A DNA stretch of 64,000 bases from Ciceribacter thiooxidans (GTDB taxonomy: Bacteria; Pseudomonadota; Alphaproteobacteria; Rhizobiales; Rhizobiaceae): the NCBI RefSeq assembly GCF_014126615.1, contig NZ_CP059896.1, positions 161,001-225,000 of the forward strand, in the 5' to 3' direction. How positions within the stretch are numbered: the stretch's first letter is position 1; every line of letters starts with the position of its first letter. The notes beneath the pieces are model-generated. The model worked only from the letters and a program-made list of their open reading frames with translations, was not told the origin of the DNA and did no database searches. The position numbers and the translations under genes were made by a program. Of the stretch, positions 36,669 through 46,555 are shown piece by piece.

Positions 36669-36753
36669 GCCCCATTGGCGGAACTGGTAGACGCGCTCGA
36701 CTCAAAATCGAGTTCCGAAAGGAGTGCTGGTTCGATTCCGGCATGGGGCACCA
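36669..36753 (+). tRNA. tRNA-Leu (anticodon CAA)
   Basis: The acceptor GCCCCAT pairs with ATGGGGC before A and an encoded CCA. The anticodon stem CTCGA/TCGAG encloses the loop CTCAAAA, so the anticodon is CAA, reading UUG. A long variable arm (TTCC-gaaa-GGA) and GGTTCGATTCC T-loop confirm a class II leucine tRNA. It lies alone between the DedA-like gene and the acyl-CoA ligase gene. Confidence 0.97.
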
Positions 36754-36779
36754 TTCACTTTCAGGCCGGATGGACCATT

Positions 36780-36815
36780 GAATTTCGCCGCGCTTGTGTA
36801 GGTCAGGCGAAATTC
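36780..36815. repeat. Perfect 10-base inverted repeat downstream of tRNA-Leu
   Basis: GAATTTCGCC at 36780-36789 and GGCGAAATTC at 36806-36815 flank a 16-base loop. The repeat starts 27 bases after the tRNA and sits 118 bases before the ligase start. It has no T-run, so a simple terminator is unlikely; an operator or processing hairpin is possible. Confidence 0.6.
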
Positions 36816-36933
36816 GGCAACAATTCGGCCGGACGATCTGCCCAGCCGGCGGTCCGGTGCAACGGTCCGCCTTTCTCGTTGTGCATGTGCGAAACGAATG
36901 CTAGCAGTTCCCGATGTGAGACGGGATACCGGC

Positions 36934-38574
36934 ATGTTTCTGCCAGCAAGCAGTTCTTACGAAAGCATCCTCCGCGACTTCTCCTGGAAGATACCCGGGG
37001 ACTTCAATATTGGACGCGCCGTCAGCGATGACTGGGCGGCGCGCGACCCCGAGCGGGTCTGTCTGGAACACTTCAGCCCCGACGGCAATCATCAATCGAT
37101 GACCTATCGAGAGCTTTCCGAGCGTTCCGCAGCCTTTGCCCACGCCCTGCATTCGCTCGGCGTCTCTATGGGCGACCGCGTGGCGCTGTTGCTACCGCAG
37201 TCCTTCGAGACGGTTGTCGCTCATGTCTCGATTTACAAGGTCGGTGCGATCGCACTGCCGCTGGCTCTTCTCTTCGGTGAAGAGGCGCTCGAATTTCGTC
37301 TCCAGGTGTCCGGCGCCAAGGTGGTGGTTACCAACAATTTCGGCCTTTTGCGCCTCGCGCCGATACGCGGGCGCCTGCCTGAACTCAAGCACGTGATCTC
37401 GATCGACGAGGGTGGTGCCCCGACCCTTTCCTTCGCCCAGCTGATCGACGATCACCCCCCCGTCTTCGAGGTTCTGGCGAGTGGTCCAGACAAGCCTGCG
37501 ATGATGATCTTCACGTCTGGGACAACCGGGTCGCCAAAGGGTGCCCTGCACGGTCACCGTGTTCTTGCTGGGCATATGCCGGGTTTTCAAATGGCGCACG
37601 CGTTTCCACCGCAGCCGGGAGACAAGATGTGGACGCCGGCGGACTGGGCCTGGGCTGGAGGCCTGCTGAACGCCCTGCTGCCGGCGCTGCTTCTCGGGAT
37701 ACCGGTGGTTTCGTCGCTCGCGCAGAAATTCGACCCGCACATGGCGTTCCGCATCATGGCGGAGATGAAGGTGCGCAACGCCTTCATTCCGCCAACCGCC
37801 CTGCGGCTGATGAAGGCGGTCGAGAATCCGCGAGACAGATACGATCTTGTTCTGCGGAGTATCGGCAGTGCGGGCGAAGCTCTCGGACGAGAGACCTACG
37901 AGTGGGTGAAGTCGGCGCTCGGGATCGTGCCCAACGAGTTCTACGGCCAGACGGAGTGTAACTTCGTTCTCTCGTCGGCGGCTCATCTCGGAATCAGCAA
38001 GGCCGGTGCAATCGGACGGCCGGTGCCTGGTCATGATGTTGCAATCATCGATCCGGAAGGAAACGTTCTTCCGGCCGGCGCGGCCGGGCAGATTGCGGTC
38101 CGCCGTCCGGATCCGGTGATGTTTCTCGAATACTGGCAGAAGCCGGAAGCGACCGCGGCCAAGTTCGTTGGCGAGTGGATGACGACCGGCGACATGGGCC
38201 GGATAGATGAAGAGGGTTATTTCTTTTTTCTCGGTCGTGATGACGATGTCATCACCTCATCCGGATACCGGATCGGTCCCAGCGAGATCGAGGATTGCCT
38301 CCTCGGGCATCCCGCCGTCCAGCTCGCGGCCGTGATCGGCAAGCCGGATCCGCTGCGCACGGAGATCGTCAAGGCCTTTGTCGTTCTCAGGCCCGGTCAT
38401 GTCCCGGGTCCAGAGTTGGCAGCCGATCTTCGCTTGTGGGTCAAGCAGCGTTTGTCGATGCACGAATATCCCCGCGAGGTCACCTTCGTGGACGAGTTGC
38501 CGCTGACGACGTCGGGCAAGGTGATCCGGCGGCTTCTGCGTGAGCAGGACATCGCTGGTTTCGCTGCGGAATAA
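36934..38574 (+). CDS. Acyl-CoA synthetase (AMP-forming ligase)
   Basis: 546-residue ANL-superfamily enzyme that activates a carboxylic acid to its CoA thioester through an acyl-AMP. The AMP-binding motif MMIFTSGTTGSPKGALHGH is near residues 190-208, with EFYGQTECN and the hinge TSSGYRIGPSEIEDCLLGHPAV and the C-terminal catalytic lysine in TTSGKVIRRLLR. Closest in style to medium-chain or benzoate-type ligases; substrate unknown. The ATG at 36934 (MFLPASSS) is favoured by GGGA 8 bases upstream; ATG 36898 would add 12 residues. No beta-oxidation gene adjoins it. Confidence 0.93.
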   Translation: MFLPASSSYESILRDFSWKIPGDFNIGRAVSDDWAARDPERVCLEHFSPDGNHQSMTYRELSERSAAFAHALHSLGVSMGDRVALLLPQSFETVVAHVSIYKVGAIALPLALLFGEEALEFRLQVSGAKVVVTNNFGLLRLAPIRGRLPELKHVISIDEGGAPTLSFAQLIDDHPPVFEVLASGPDKPAMMIFTSGTTGSPKGALHGHRVLAGHMPGFQMAHAFPPQPGDKMWTPADWAWAGGLLNALLPALLLGIPVVSSLAQKFDPHMAFRIMAEMKVRNAFIPPTALRLMKAVENPRDRYDLVLRSIGSAGEALGRETYEWVKSALGIVPNEFYGQTECNFVLSSAAHLGISKAGAIGRPVPGHDVAIIDPEGNVLPAGAAGQIAVRRPDPVMFLEYWQKPEATAAKFVGEWMTTGDMGRIDEEGYFFFLGRDDDVITSSGYRIGPSEIEDCLLGHPAVQLAAVIGKPDPLRTEIVKAFVVLRPGHVPGPELAADLRLWVKQRLSMHEYPREVTFVDELPLTTSGKVIRRLLREQDIAGFAAE

Positions 38575-38580
38575 GGCGCC

Positions 38581-39861
38581 TCAGCGATCACCAAATCGGC
38601 GCGACAGGATCTTGTCGCGCAGCATCCGTGCGAGATTGCGGGTATTTCTGTAAAGATGAAGTTGCGTCGCCACCTGCCGGACGTCACGGTCGGAGTTGCG
38701 GTTGAGACCGATGACCACCGTCGCCATCTCCTCACGTTCCCGCCACATGCGGTGCAGCATGGTCTGCTCGGCCTCGGTGGAGGAATCCGTGCGCACGATG
38801 TTGGCGTCTTCCAGGTGCCAGACGGTCAGGTCCGCGGCAAGCAATTTGCCGGGTGAGAAGCGGGCATAATCCTCGTCGAACGTGGTTTTCCAGGTGTAGG
38901 CCTCGCCGGCCATGATGAAGACGATCATCGAGGCGACCGCTTTGCCGTCGAGGTCGAGAGTGTGAATGCGCACAGCGTCGACCTCGGCAAGGTTGCTGAT
39001 GGCTTCACGCGCGAAGGCGGAACGATAACGATCGTTCAGGAGCGCCGTCCGTTTTTTCCCTTTCCAGCCCTTTGCCTCGAGCGACAGGAACTCCTCCATG
39101 CGCAGCCGGATCTCTTCGGGCTGTCGGGCGACATCGTAGAGAAGTTCGCCCTCCTGGGCGAGCAACCGGCGCTGCCGGCGGATGTCCTTCAGGTGACCAC
39201 GGGAGATAGCATTCCTGAGGTAGGTGTTGCCGTCCTCATAGCTCTCGAGCATCGGGCGCTCGGAAGGATTGGTGATCGTCAGGGGCAGGTCCCGGCTGAG
39301 AGCCAGCGCTCTCGCAAGCTTGGCAAACGGGCCGTTGACGCGAAGGCTGGGCAGGACGAGGACTCCGGGGAGTTTTGCCTCCTGAGCGGCGAGCGCCTCG
39401 AAGAGGTTGTCAATCGTCTCCGCAGCATCCTCCGTGTCGACGAGCGGCGTTCCGAGCGGACCGAAGTCGTTGGCCCAGACCCGGATGATCGAAGGGCCGA
39501 CGGAGAAGCCCGGCTTCTCGATGGAGAACGGCATCAACAGGCGCATGCGGCTACGCGCGCCAACCTCGTCGCGAATGATGGCGATGCGGATCTGCCGATC
39601 CTCAAGCCGTGGCATCGCCGGCGCAAGGAAGCGGGCAGCGAAAAAGACATTGGGTTCCATGGCTCGATAGGTGAGGAAGTCCAGTTCTTCCTGCAGATCG
39701 TAGCCCATGCGGCCGGGGTAGAGCGCAAGGTGGCGTCCCGGGCGTCCGACAGCGACACGCACGTCGGCGGCGACGCCCGGACGTCCGTCCACGGAGAGTG
39801 TCCCGGGAGGGACGCTGTCGGGACCATTCTTGCTGTCGTTGAAGATCGGCGGCTGCATCAT
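38581..39861 (-). CDS. GNAT family acetyltransferase, CelD/BcsL-like
   Basis: 426-residue protein with two GNAT-like halves. The N-terminal half has a conserved GPSIIRVWANDFGPLGTPLVD segment; the C-terminal half has RQRRLLAQEGELLYDV, FLSLEAKGWKGKKRTAL and GKAVASMIVFIMAGEAYTWKTTFDEDYARFSPGKLL, typical of CelD/BcsL (PF13480) proteins linked to exopolysaccharide or cellulose synthesis. The ATG at 39861 overlaps the flippase stop (ATGA), so it is coupled to the flippase. The acetylated substrate is probably a glycan or lipid-linked sugar, but that is inference. Confidence 0.88.
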   Translation of the reverse strand: MMQPPIFNDSKNGPDSVPPGTLSVDGRPGVAADVRVAVGRPGRHLALYPGRMGYDLQEELDFLTYRAMEPNVFFAARFLAPAMPRLEDRQIRIAIIRDEVGARSRMRLLMPFSIEKPGFSVGPSIIRVWANDFGPLGTPLVDTEDAAETIDNLFEALAAQEAKLPGVLVLPSLRVNGPFAKLARALALSRDLPLTITNPSERPMLESYEDGNTYLRNAISRGHLKDIRRQRRLLAQEGELLYDVARQPEEIRLRMEEFLSLEAKGWKGKKRTALLNDRYRSAFAREAISNLAEVDAVRIHTLDLDGKAVASMIVFIMAGEAYTWKTTFDEDYARFSPGKLLAADLTVWHLEDANIVRTDSSTEAEQTMLHRMWREREEMATVVIGLNRNSDRDVRQVATQLHLYRNTRNLARMLRDKILSRRFGDR

Positions 39862-41276
39862 GATCGTGACGGCCTTGTTCTGTCCAGGATTGCCAGAGGA
39901 TTGGCGAATGCGAAAAGTACGATACCGAGCGAAGTGCGCACGGCGACATGGAGGAGAAGCGCTTCGACCATCATGGCCGCGGCAGTGGCAGAAGCCGCAC
40001 CCACCAAGCCGAAGAGCGGGATCAGAATAACATTCAATGCGATGTTTGTCGTGAGCGCGATCACGTAAAGCCACACACAAAGGCCTTGCCGGCCGGCCAT
40101 CGTCAGCAGCACTTCTCCGGGCCCGACCACCGCCTTCGAGAGGATGCCCGCGAGGAGGATCGCCATGAGGACGTAGCCGGAGGTGAATGCCTCGCCGAAT
40201 AGCATCAGAAGAAACCTTCCGAAGAGTAACACGGCGCAACCCATCAGAAGCGACGGCCAGAAGCTCCAGCGAACGGTGTTGCCGGCGAAGACCGCGAGTT
40301 GCCGTATGTCCGACTGCGCCATCATGGCCGAGAACCTTGGCGCCACGACCGTCTTTATGGCGAAATAGACGAACTGCACGAGCGCCATGGTCTTGGACGC
40401 GGCGAAATAGACGGCAACCTGTTCCGGATCGAGGTAGAGACCGACGATGACCACATCCGAGTTGGTCAGGAGAAAGGAAAATCCCTCGATCAGGAAGATC
40501 GGGATTGCAACCTTAAACCAAACGAGAAAGTCAATCTTTGCCGTATTGAACACGAAGCGTTTCCGCAATCTCCACTCGATAACCGCGAACTGGCAGAGGG
40601 AGGTGACATAGGTGGCAAGTAATGCTGCCTGCATGGCCGTGGTCGCCGTGTGCGGCGCGCCGAAGAGAACTGCGACCACCATGAAGAGCAGGATAAGGGT
40701 CGGACGGATGAGATAGGTCGGGCTCAGGGCTCCGATGGTCCAGTGGTTGGCACGGGCGGTGCCTTCGAGGACGTCCCCCAAAGCAATCATCGGCAGGGTG
40801 GCGAGGCCGAAGATCAGCGGCATGACATAATAGGTTTCGATCCGTTCGCCCGCAAACTGCAGGAGCAGGATGCCGGCGATGGCAAGCAGGCTTGCCATGA
40901 ACATCGAGAAGCGCCGCGCAGTGTGGGTCAGCCCACGGATGCTGTCATACTCGCCCAGCGCCTGGTACTGTGGCAGGAAACGGATGATCGTCGCGTGGAA
41001 GCCGAGGCAGGAGAGATTGCCGGCGAGCACGACCAGAACCCACACGAAAACGAATATGCCGTATTCGAACTCACCCATGATCCGGGCCTGGATGATCTGG
41101 GAAACAAGGGCAATCGCGGCGCTGACGACGCGGATCGCAAAGGCGATGAGCGCCTTGCGCCGGGACTGGGCGTTGTCGTCGTCGCTCAGCAGCACGCTCT
41201 CCAGCCGCCTGAACGCCGGATGCAGGCTGCTCGGCAGTACTTTTTCCGCAAACTGGATCACTGCCGGGATCGACAC
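39858..41276 (-). CDS. Lipopolysaccharide/oligosaccharide flippase (MOP/PST family)
   Basis: 472-residue membrane protein with about 13-14 transmembrane helices filling the chain, matching the polysaccharide transport branch of the MOP superfamily. The conserved FEYGIFVFVWVLVVL start, LLAIAGILLLQF and LVGAASATAAAMMVEALLLHV near the end are typical of Wzx-like flippases, which move lipid-linked saccharide units across the inner membrane. It starts with GTG at 41276. Coupled to the downstream GNAT gene; no glycosyltransferases are present beside it. Confidence 0.9.
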   Translation of the reverse strand: MSIPAVIQFAEKVLPSSLHPAFRRLESVLLSDDDNAQSRRKALIAFAIRVVSAAIALVSQIIQARIMGEFEYGIFVFVWVLVVLAGNLSCLGFHATIIRFLPQYQALGEYDSIRGLTHTARRFSMFMASLLAIAGILLLQFAGERIETYYVMPLIFGLATLPMIALGDVLEGTARANHWTIGALSPTYLIRPTLILLFMVVAVLFGAPHTATTAMQAALLATYVTSLCQFAVIEWRLRKRFVFNTAKIDFLVWFKVAIPIFLIEGFSFLLTNSDVVIVGLYLDPEQVAVYFAASKTMALVQFVYFAIKTVVAPRFSAMMAQSDIRQLAVFAGNTVRWSFWPSLLMGCAVLLFGRFLLMLFGEAFTSGYVLMAILLAGILSKAVVGPGEVLLTMAGRQGLCVWLYVIALTTNIALNVILIPLFGLVGAASATAAAMMVEALLLHVAVRTSLGIVLFAFANPLAILDRTRPSRS

Positions 41277-41377
41277 GCTATACTCACCGATGACGCAATA
41301 CTGACCGGCGCATTGTGCCTAGTCAGGGTTAAAAAACGGTTCCTCCGTCGCGCACGGGTGTCTCGCCATAATGCAGA

Positions 41378-41399
41378 AAGGCGGCCCGAGAGCCGCCTT
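41378..41399 (-). terminator. Probable terminator of secA
   Basis: AAGGCGGC (41378-41385) and GCCGCCTT (41392-41399) form an 8-pair stem with loop CCGAGA, 22 bases after the secA stop on the minus strand. The following minus-strand sequence is CTTTCTGCATT, only a weak U-run. Confidence 0.55.
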
Positions 41400-41421
41400 C
41401 CAGAGTTTTTGTTCCTGCCTC

Positions 41422-44148
41422 TTACGCCTGTTCGAAGGCGCCGTGGCAATGCTTGTACTTCTTTCCCGAGCCGCAAGGGCACGCCTCGTTGCGACCGACC
41501 TTACCCCAAGTGGATGGGTCCTTGGGATCGCGGTTTTCCGGAGCCACGTAGTCGGGCGCCGCCAGGAGGGCGCCTGCAGAGCCGCCCTCGTTGAAGTCGT
41601 CCTCGCCGGTCGTCGCGTCGATATGATGGCCTTCCATCTCGGGAACCGACGGCGGCGGCGCTTCACGCACCAGTTCGACCCGCATCATCTGCGTCGTTAC
41701 GGCTTCGCGGAGATTTGCAAGCAGTGCCTGGAAGAGTTCGAAGGCCTCGGCCTTATATTCCTGCAGCGGATCACGCTGGGCGTAGCCGCGGAAACCGACC
41801 ACAGAACGCAGATGGTCGAGATTGACAATATGCTCGCGCCAGAGCTGGTCGATCGTCTGGAGCACCACGGAGCGTTCGACATAATGCATGATCTCTGGAC
41901 CGAAACGTTCGGCCTTGTCGGCGACAGCCTTGTCCGCGGCGTCGGTAATACGTGCGAGGATATCGTCGTCAGCGATGCCTTCCTCTTTCCCCCATTCCTC
42001 GATCGGAAGGTCGAGATTGAGGAGCTGTGCAACGGCCGCCTTGAGGCCTGCCGTGTCCCATTGCTCGGCATAGGCCCGTTCGGGAATGTGGAGACTTACA
42101 AGCGACTCGATGACGTCATTGCGCATGTCGGCGATGGTTGCCGAGACATCCGGAGAATCCATGAGCTCAATACGCTGCTCGAAGATGACCTTACGCTGGT
42201 CGTTTAGAACGTCGTCGTATTTCAGAAGATTTTTGCGGATATCGAAGTTCCGCGCCTCGACCTTCTTCTGCGCGCGCTCGAGTGCCTTGTTGATCCAGGG
42301 GTGGACGATCGCCTCGCCTTCCTTCAGCCCCAGCTTCTGCAGCATTCCGTCCATCCGGTCGGAACCGAAGATGCGCATCAGGTCATCCTGGAGCGACAGA
42401 TAGAACTTGGAGCGGCCGGGGTCGCCCTGGCGGCCGGAACGACCGCGCAGCTGATTGTCGATGCGGCGGCTCTCGTGCCGCTCGCTCGCGATGACATAAA
42501 GGCCGCCCGCTTCAAGCGCCTTCTGCTTGAGCCGAGCGACCTCGTCCGTGATTTCCGCGACTTTGGCGTCGCGTTCCGGGCCGGCCTCCATCTCAGCCGT
42601 TTCGCGCTCGATCCGCATCTCGAGGTTGCCACCGAGCTGGATGTCGGTGCCGCGGCCGGCCATGTTCGTTGCGATGGTCACCGCACCCGGCACGCCCGCC
42701 TGGCTGACGATATAGGCTTCCTGCTCATGGTAGCGCGCGTTGAGCACGGAGAAATCCTGAAAACCGGATTGCTTCAGCAAGGCGGCAAGCAGTTCCGACT
42801 TCTCGATCGAGGTAGTGCCGACAAGGACCGGCTGTCCGCGTCCGTTGGCCGTCTTGATCTCTTCAATGATTGCCCGGAACTTCTCCTCGGCGGTCCGGTA
42901 GACCTCGTCGTCCTCGTCTACGCGCTGGATGGGGAGGTTCGTCGGAACCTCGACCACGTCGAGGCCGTAGATATTGGCGAATTCTTCCGCTTCGGTTGCC
43001 GCCGTGCCGGTCATGCCGGCAAGCTTGCCATACATGCGGAAATAGTTCTGGAAGGTGATCGAGGCCAGGGTCTGGTTTTCGGGCTGGATCTGCACCTTTT
43101 CCTTGGCTTCCAGCGCCTGGTGCTGTCCTTCCGAATAGCGTCGGCCAGGCATCATTCGGCCGGTGAACTCGTCGATGATGACGACCTCGTCGTTGCGGAC
43201 GATGTAGTCCTTGTCGCGCGTGAAGAGCTTGTGCGCTTTCAGCGCATTGTTGATATGATGGACGATCGCGACGTTTTCGACGTCGTACAGCGAAGCACCC
43301 TTCAGAAGGTTGGCTTCCCGGAGCAGGTTTTCCAGCTTCTCGGTGCCGACCTCGGAGAAATTCGCCGAGCGCTGCTTTTCGTCGATCTCGTAGTCTTCCT
43401 CGGACAACAGCGGAATGAAGGCATCGATCGTCGTGTATAGATCGGAGCGGTCATCGAGCGGGCCGGAGATGATGAGCGGCGTGCGTGCTTCATCGACCAG
43501 GATCGAGTCCACTTCGTCGACGATGGCGTAGTTATGGCCGCGCTGCACCATCTGCGAGCGCTCGTATTTCATGTTGTCGCGGAGATAATCGAAACCGAGT
43601 TCGTTATTCGTCGCGTAGGTGATGTCGCAGGCGTAGGCTGCCCGCCGTTCCTCGTCCGACAGCCCGTGCACGATCACGCCGGTGGTCATGCCGAGGAAGC
43701 TGTAGAGCTTGCCCATCGTCGTCGAGTCGCGCTTGGCGAGGTAGTCGTTGACGGTAACGACGTGAACACCCTTGCCTGCGAGTGCATTCAGATAAACGGC
43801 AAGCGTCGCAACGAGGGTCTTGCCTTCACCCGTCTTCATTTCAGCGATGGAATTGTCGTTCAGGATCATCGCGCCGATGAGCTGAACATCGAACGGGCGC
43901 AGCCCGAGCGTTCGGCGTGCGGCTTCGCGGGCGACTGCGAAAGCGGGGACGAGAAGATCCTCGAGGTTTTTGCCCGCGGCAAGCTGTTCGCGGAACTCTG
44001 CCGTCTTGGCGGCAAGCGCTCCGTCGTCCAGAGCCTTCATGCTGTCTTCGAGAGCGTTTATCGCCGCGACCTTCGGCTGGTAGGAGCGGATACGGCGATC
44101 GTTTGCCGAGCCGAACAGTTTGCGGGCGAGCCCACCAAGACTGACCAT
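41422..44148 (-). CDS. secA: Preprotein translocase ATPase SecA
   Basis: 908-residue essential motor of Sec secretion. Motifs: Walker [16 protein letters not shown] near residues 105-120, [20 protein letters not shown] as Walker B/DEAD, the NAT domain [16 protein letters not shown], the helicase [14 protein letters not shown] and the C-terminal zinc-binding [18 protein letters not shown]. The start is ATG 44148 ([13 protein letters not shown]), the SecA N-terminus. The frame stays open for 69 codons upstream; this may be chance or a longer form. AAAGGA lies 9 bases before ATG 44148. Confidence 0.98.
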   Translation of the reverse strand: MVSLGGLARKLFGSANDRRIRSYQPKVAAINALEDSMKALDDGALAAKTAEFREQLAAGKNLEDLLVPAFAVAREAARRTLGLRPFDVQLIGAMILNDNSIAEMKTGEGKTLVATLAVYLNALAGKGVHVVTVNDYLAKRDSTTMGKLYSFLGMTTGVIVHGLSDEERRAAYACDITYATNNELGFDYLRDNMKYERSQMVQRGHNYAIVDEVDSILVDEARTPLIISGPLDDRSDLYTTIDAFIPLLSEEDYEIDEKQRSANFSEVGTEKLENLLREANLLKGASLYDVENVAIVHHINNALKAHKLFTRDKDYIVRNDEVVIIDEFTGRMMPGRRYSEGQHQALEAKEKVQIQPENQTLASITFQNYFRMYGKLAGMTGTAATEAEEFANIYGLDVVEVPTNLPIQRVDEDDEVYRTAEEKFRAIIEEIKTANGRGQPVLVGTTSIEKSELLAALLKQSGFQDFSVLNARYHEQEAYIVSQAGVPGAVTIATNMAGRGTDIQLGGNLEMRIERETAEMEAGPERDAKVAEITDEVARLKQKALEAGGLYVIASERHESRRIDNQLRGRSGRQGDPGRSKFYLSLQDDLMRIFGSDRMDGMLQKLGLKEGEAIVHPWINKALERAQKKVEARNFDIRKNLLKYDDVLNDQRKVIFEQRIELMDSPDVSATIADMRNDVIESLVSLHIPERAYAEQWDTAGLKAAVAQLLNLDLPIEEWGKEEGIADDDILARITDAADKAVADKAERFGPEIMHYVERSVVLQTIDQLWREHIVNLDHLRSVVGFRGYAQRDPLQEYKAEAFELFQALLANLREAVTTQMMRVELVREAPPPSVPEMEGHHIDATTGEDDFNEGGSAGALLAAPDYVAPENRDPKDPSTWGKVGRNEACPCGSGKKYKHCHGAFEQA

Positions 44149-44391
44149 CAGCGTGGTCCTTTCTGACACTTCGTCACATATTGCGTGCGCACTCGCCGGC
44201 ACCCGATCACGGACGAAATGGAGTGCCGCCACCGGAAACTTCACTGGACGCGAGGTTGCGTGACAGATAAGAGGGGGGTCGAATGATGTCAACGGGACAG
44301 GTTGCTGCGGAGGCGTTGGTTTCCGGCGTATCCGACAACTTTTCGCCCGATTCAATCGGTTTGAAGCGGTACCCTATTCGAAAGGTCTGTC
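44149..44391. other. secA-ppiC divergent intergenic region
   Basis: 243 bases between the secA start on the minus strand and the ppiC start on the plus strand. It holds a short plus-strand ORF with a strong ribosome site (separate entry). On the minus strand the secA frame remains open through it to 44355. No confident promoter is assigned. I see no secM gene. Confidence 0.6.
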
Positions 44392-44408
44392 ATGTCTCGC
44401 TATCATAA
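44283..44408 (+). CDS. Possible upstream ORF overlapping the ppiC start
   Basis: 41 codons from ATG ATG at 44283/44286, with a very strong GAGGGGGG Shine-Dalgarno ending 4-7 bases upstream, stopping at TAA 44406-44408, 17 bases inside ppiC in another frame. The peptide ([20 protein letters not shown] and 21 more residues) has no recognisable domain or signal. ppiC's own AAGG ribosome site lies within it, so translation of this ORF would affect ppiC initiation. It may equally be a chance ORF. Confidence 0.28.
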   Translation: MMSTGQVAAEALVSGVSDNFSPDSIGLKRYPIRKVCHVSLS

Positions 44409-45234
44409 ACTTGCCCTTGCTGCATGCGTGGCGCTCGTGGGCCTTAAGGTACCTGCTTTTGCCGAGGACGCCCTGGTGGCGAAGGTCGGCAACCTCGAGA
44501 TCCGTCAATCCGAGCTCGATATTGCGCTGGCAAATCTCGATCCGCAGCTGTCGCAGCTTCCGGACGAGCAGAAGAAGGTTGCCGCCCTTTCGAGCGCCAT
44601 CGACGTCAAGCTTCTGGCAGGCAACGCCACGGCCGAGGGCCTGAAGGATGACCCCGCCTACCAGCAGCGCATGCAGTTCATCGCCGAACGGGAGCTCCAT
44701 AACCTGTATTTCAAGAAGCACGTGGTCGATGCCGTAACCGACGACGAGGTCAAGGCACGCTACGAGAAGGAGATCGCCGCTCTCCCGAAGCAGGAAGAGG
44801 TTCGTGCACGGCACATCCTCGTGAAGACCGAAGACGAGGCGAAGGCCGTCATCGCCGAACTCGACAAGGGCAAGGATTTCGTCGAGCTTGCGAAGGAGAA
44901 ATCCACTGACCCGAACAAGTCGGAAGGTGGCGACCTCGGTTACTTCACCAAGGGGCGGATGGTACCGGAATTCGAACAGGCTGCGTTCGCCATGGAGAAG
45001 GGCACTTACTCGAAGACCCCGGTCAAGACACAGTTCGGCTTTCATGTGATCAAGGTCGAGGACAAGCGCGACGCGCCGCCGCCGGCCTACGAAGATGTCG
45101 CGCAGCAGGTTCGCCAACTCGTCATGCGCGACAAGTATCTCGAACTGATTGCCAAGGCGAAGGCCGACCAGAAGGTCGAGATCGTCGATGAGACCCTGCG
45201 CAAGGGCTATGAAGACGTGAACAAGCAGCCGTAA
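44392..45234 (+). CDS. Periplasmic parvulin-type peptidyl-prolyl isomerase
   Basis: 280-residue PpiC/SurA-like foldase. A signal peptide ([18 protein letters not shown], cleavage near residue 24) targets it to the periplasm. The N-terminal SurA-like chaperone helices precede the rotamase domain beginning [18 protein letters not shown] and including [21 protein letters not shown] and [12 protein letters not shown], the parvulin signature. It probably folds exported proteins delivered by SecA, its divergent neighbour. A terminator follows the gene. Confidence 0.94.
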   Translation: MSRYHKLALAACVALVGLKVPAFAEDALVAKVGNLEIRQSELDIALANLDPQLSQLPDEQKKVAALSSAIDVKLLAGNATAEGLKDDPAYQQRMQFIAERELHNLYFKKHVVDAVTDDEVKARYEKEIAALPKQEEVRARHILVKTEDEAKAVIAELDKGKDFVELAKEKSTDPNKSEGGDLGYFTKGRMVPEFEQAAFAMEKGTYSKTPVKTQFGFHVIKVEDKRDAPPPAYEDVAQQVRQLVMRDKYLELIAKAKADQKVEIVDETLRKGYEDVNKQP

Positions 45235-45252
45235 TCGCGGCAATGGTCTTTC

Positions 45253-45284
45253 GGCCCGCGCAGGTAGCGCGGGCCTTCCCTTTT
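45253..45284 (+). terminator. Intrinsic terminator of ppiC
   Basis: GGCCCGCGC and GCGCGGGCC form a 9-pair stem with loop AGGTA, followed by TTCCCTTTT. It sits 18 bases after the ppiC stop and 30 bases before argJ, so argJ must use its own promoter or read-through. Confidence 0.7.
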
Positions 45285-45313
45285 GTGCTTCGTATTATTC
45301 AGGCCGCAAAGAA

Positions 45314-46555
45314 ATGTCTGCCACCGTTTCCCCGCTTGCTCCCAAATCCTACCCTGTCATGCCGCCTGTCAGAGGTGTCCGCATGGCGACTGCGGCAGCC
45401 GGCATCAAGTACAAGAACCGCACCGACGTCCTTCTGATGGCCTTCGACAAGCCCGCAGCGGTTGCCGGCGTATTCACGAAATCGAAGTGCCCGTCGGCGC
45501 CGGTCGATTTCTGCCGCTCGAATCTCTCTCATGGCGTCGCACTCGGCGTGGTCGTCAACTCCGGCAATGCGAATGCATTCACGGGGATGAAGGGCAGGGA
45601 GGCGACGACGCTTACCGCGAAGTCGGCGGCCGCGGCGCTTGGATGCGGAGAGAATGAGATCTATCTCGCCTCCACGGGCGTCATCGGCGAGCCGCTCGAT
45701 GCGACCAAGTTCTCCGGCGTCCTCGGCGACATGGCGAAGAGCGCGACCGGCGATTTCTGGCTGGAAGCGGCCAAGGCGATCATGACGACCGACACCTATC
45801 CGAAGGTGGCGACCCGGACGGCGAAAATCGATGGTGTCGACGTGACGATCAACGGCATCGCCAAGGGCGCCGGCATGATTGCGCCGGACATGGCGACGAT
45901 GCTGTCTTTCGTGGTCACCGATGCGGACATTGCAGCGCCTGCGCTGCAGGCTTTGTTGTCTGCCGGCGTCGGACCGACGTTCAATTCCGTAACGGTCGAC
46001 AGTGACACCTCGACCTCGGACACGCTGATGCTTTTTGCGACCGGCGCCGCCGCCGCGGACGGACAGCTGCGCGTCGAATCTGCAGACGACGCCCGCCTTG
46101 CCGGCTTCAGGGTTGCCCTCAACGACCTTCTCAAGGATCTGGCGTTGCAGGTGGTCCGCGATGGCGAAGGTGCCCGAAAGATGATCGCGATCACCGTCAC
46201 CGGCGCCGAGAACGACGTTGCTGCGAAGCGCATCGGCCTGTCGGTCGCCAACTCTCCGCTGGTCAAGACGGCGGTTGCCGGTGAAGATGCGAACTGGGGC
46301 CGCGTGGTCATGGCTGTCGGCAAATCCGGTGAAATGGCCGATCGTGACCGGCTCGCCATCTGGTTCGGCGATGTTCGCGTGGCAGTCAATGGCGAGCGTG
46401 ATCCCGCTTACTCCGAAGCGGCTGCAAGCGCCGTGATGAAGGAGAACGATGTCGCAATCCGGGTCGATATCGGTCTCGGCAGCGGCCAGGCGACCGTCTG
46501 GACGTGCGATCTCACAAAGGAATATGTCGCGATCAACGGCGATTACCGGAGTTGA
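45314..46555 (+). CDS. argJ: Bifunctional glutamate N-acetyltransferase / amino-acid acetyltransferase ArgJ
   Basis: 413-residue arginine biosynthesis enzyme that recycles the acetyl group from N-acetylornithine to glutamate, and in bifunctional forms makes N-acetylglutamate. The autocleavage site is in [16 protein letters not shown], with the Thr of ATML as the new N-terminal nucleophile of the beta subunit. [18 protein letters not shown] opens the core and [16 protein letters not shown] is conserved. Its stop overlaps the GNAT ATG by one base (TGATG). Confidence 0.97.
   Translation: MSATVSPLAPKSYPVMPPVRGVRMATAAAGIKYKNRTDVLLMAFDKPAAVAGVFTKSKCPSAPVDFCRSNLSHGVALGVVVNSGNANAFTGMKGREATTLTAKSAAAALGCGENEIYLASTGVIGEPLDATKFSGVLGDMAKSATGDFWLEAAKAIMTTDTYPKVATRTAKIDGVDVTINGIAKGAGMIAPDMATMLSFVVTDADIAAPALQALLSAGVGPTFNSVTVDSDTSTSDTLMLFATGAAAADGQLRVESADDARLAGFRVALNDLLKDLALQVVRDGEGARKMIAITVTGAENDVAAKRIGLSVANSPLVKTAVAGEDANWGRVVMAVGKSGEMADRDRLAIWFGDVRVAVNGERDPAYSEAAASAVMKENDVAIRVDIGLGSGQATVWTCDLTKEYVAINGDYRS

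Noticed and set aside
38581..40239. N-terminal extension of the GNAT protein
   Set aside because: It lies inside the flippase gene in another frame; the ATGA overlap at 39861 explains the real start.
42301..43440. 379-codon frame opposite secA
   Set aside because: Antisense to the helicase core of SecA; no supporting signal.
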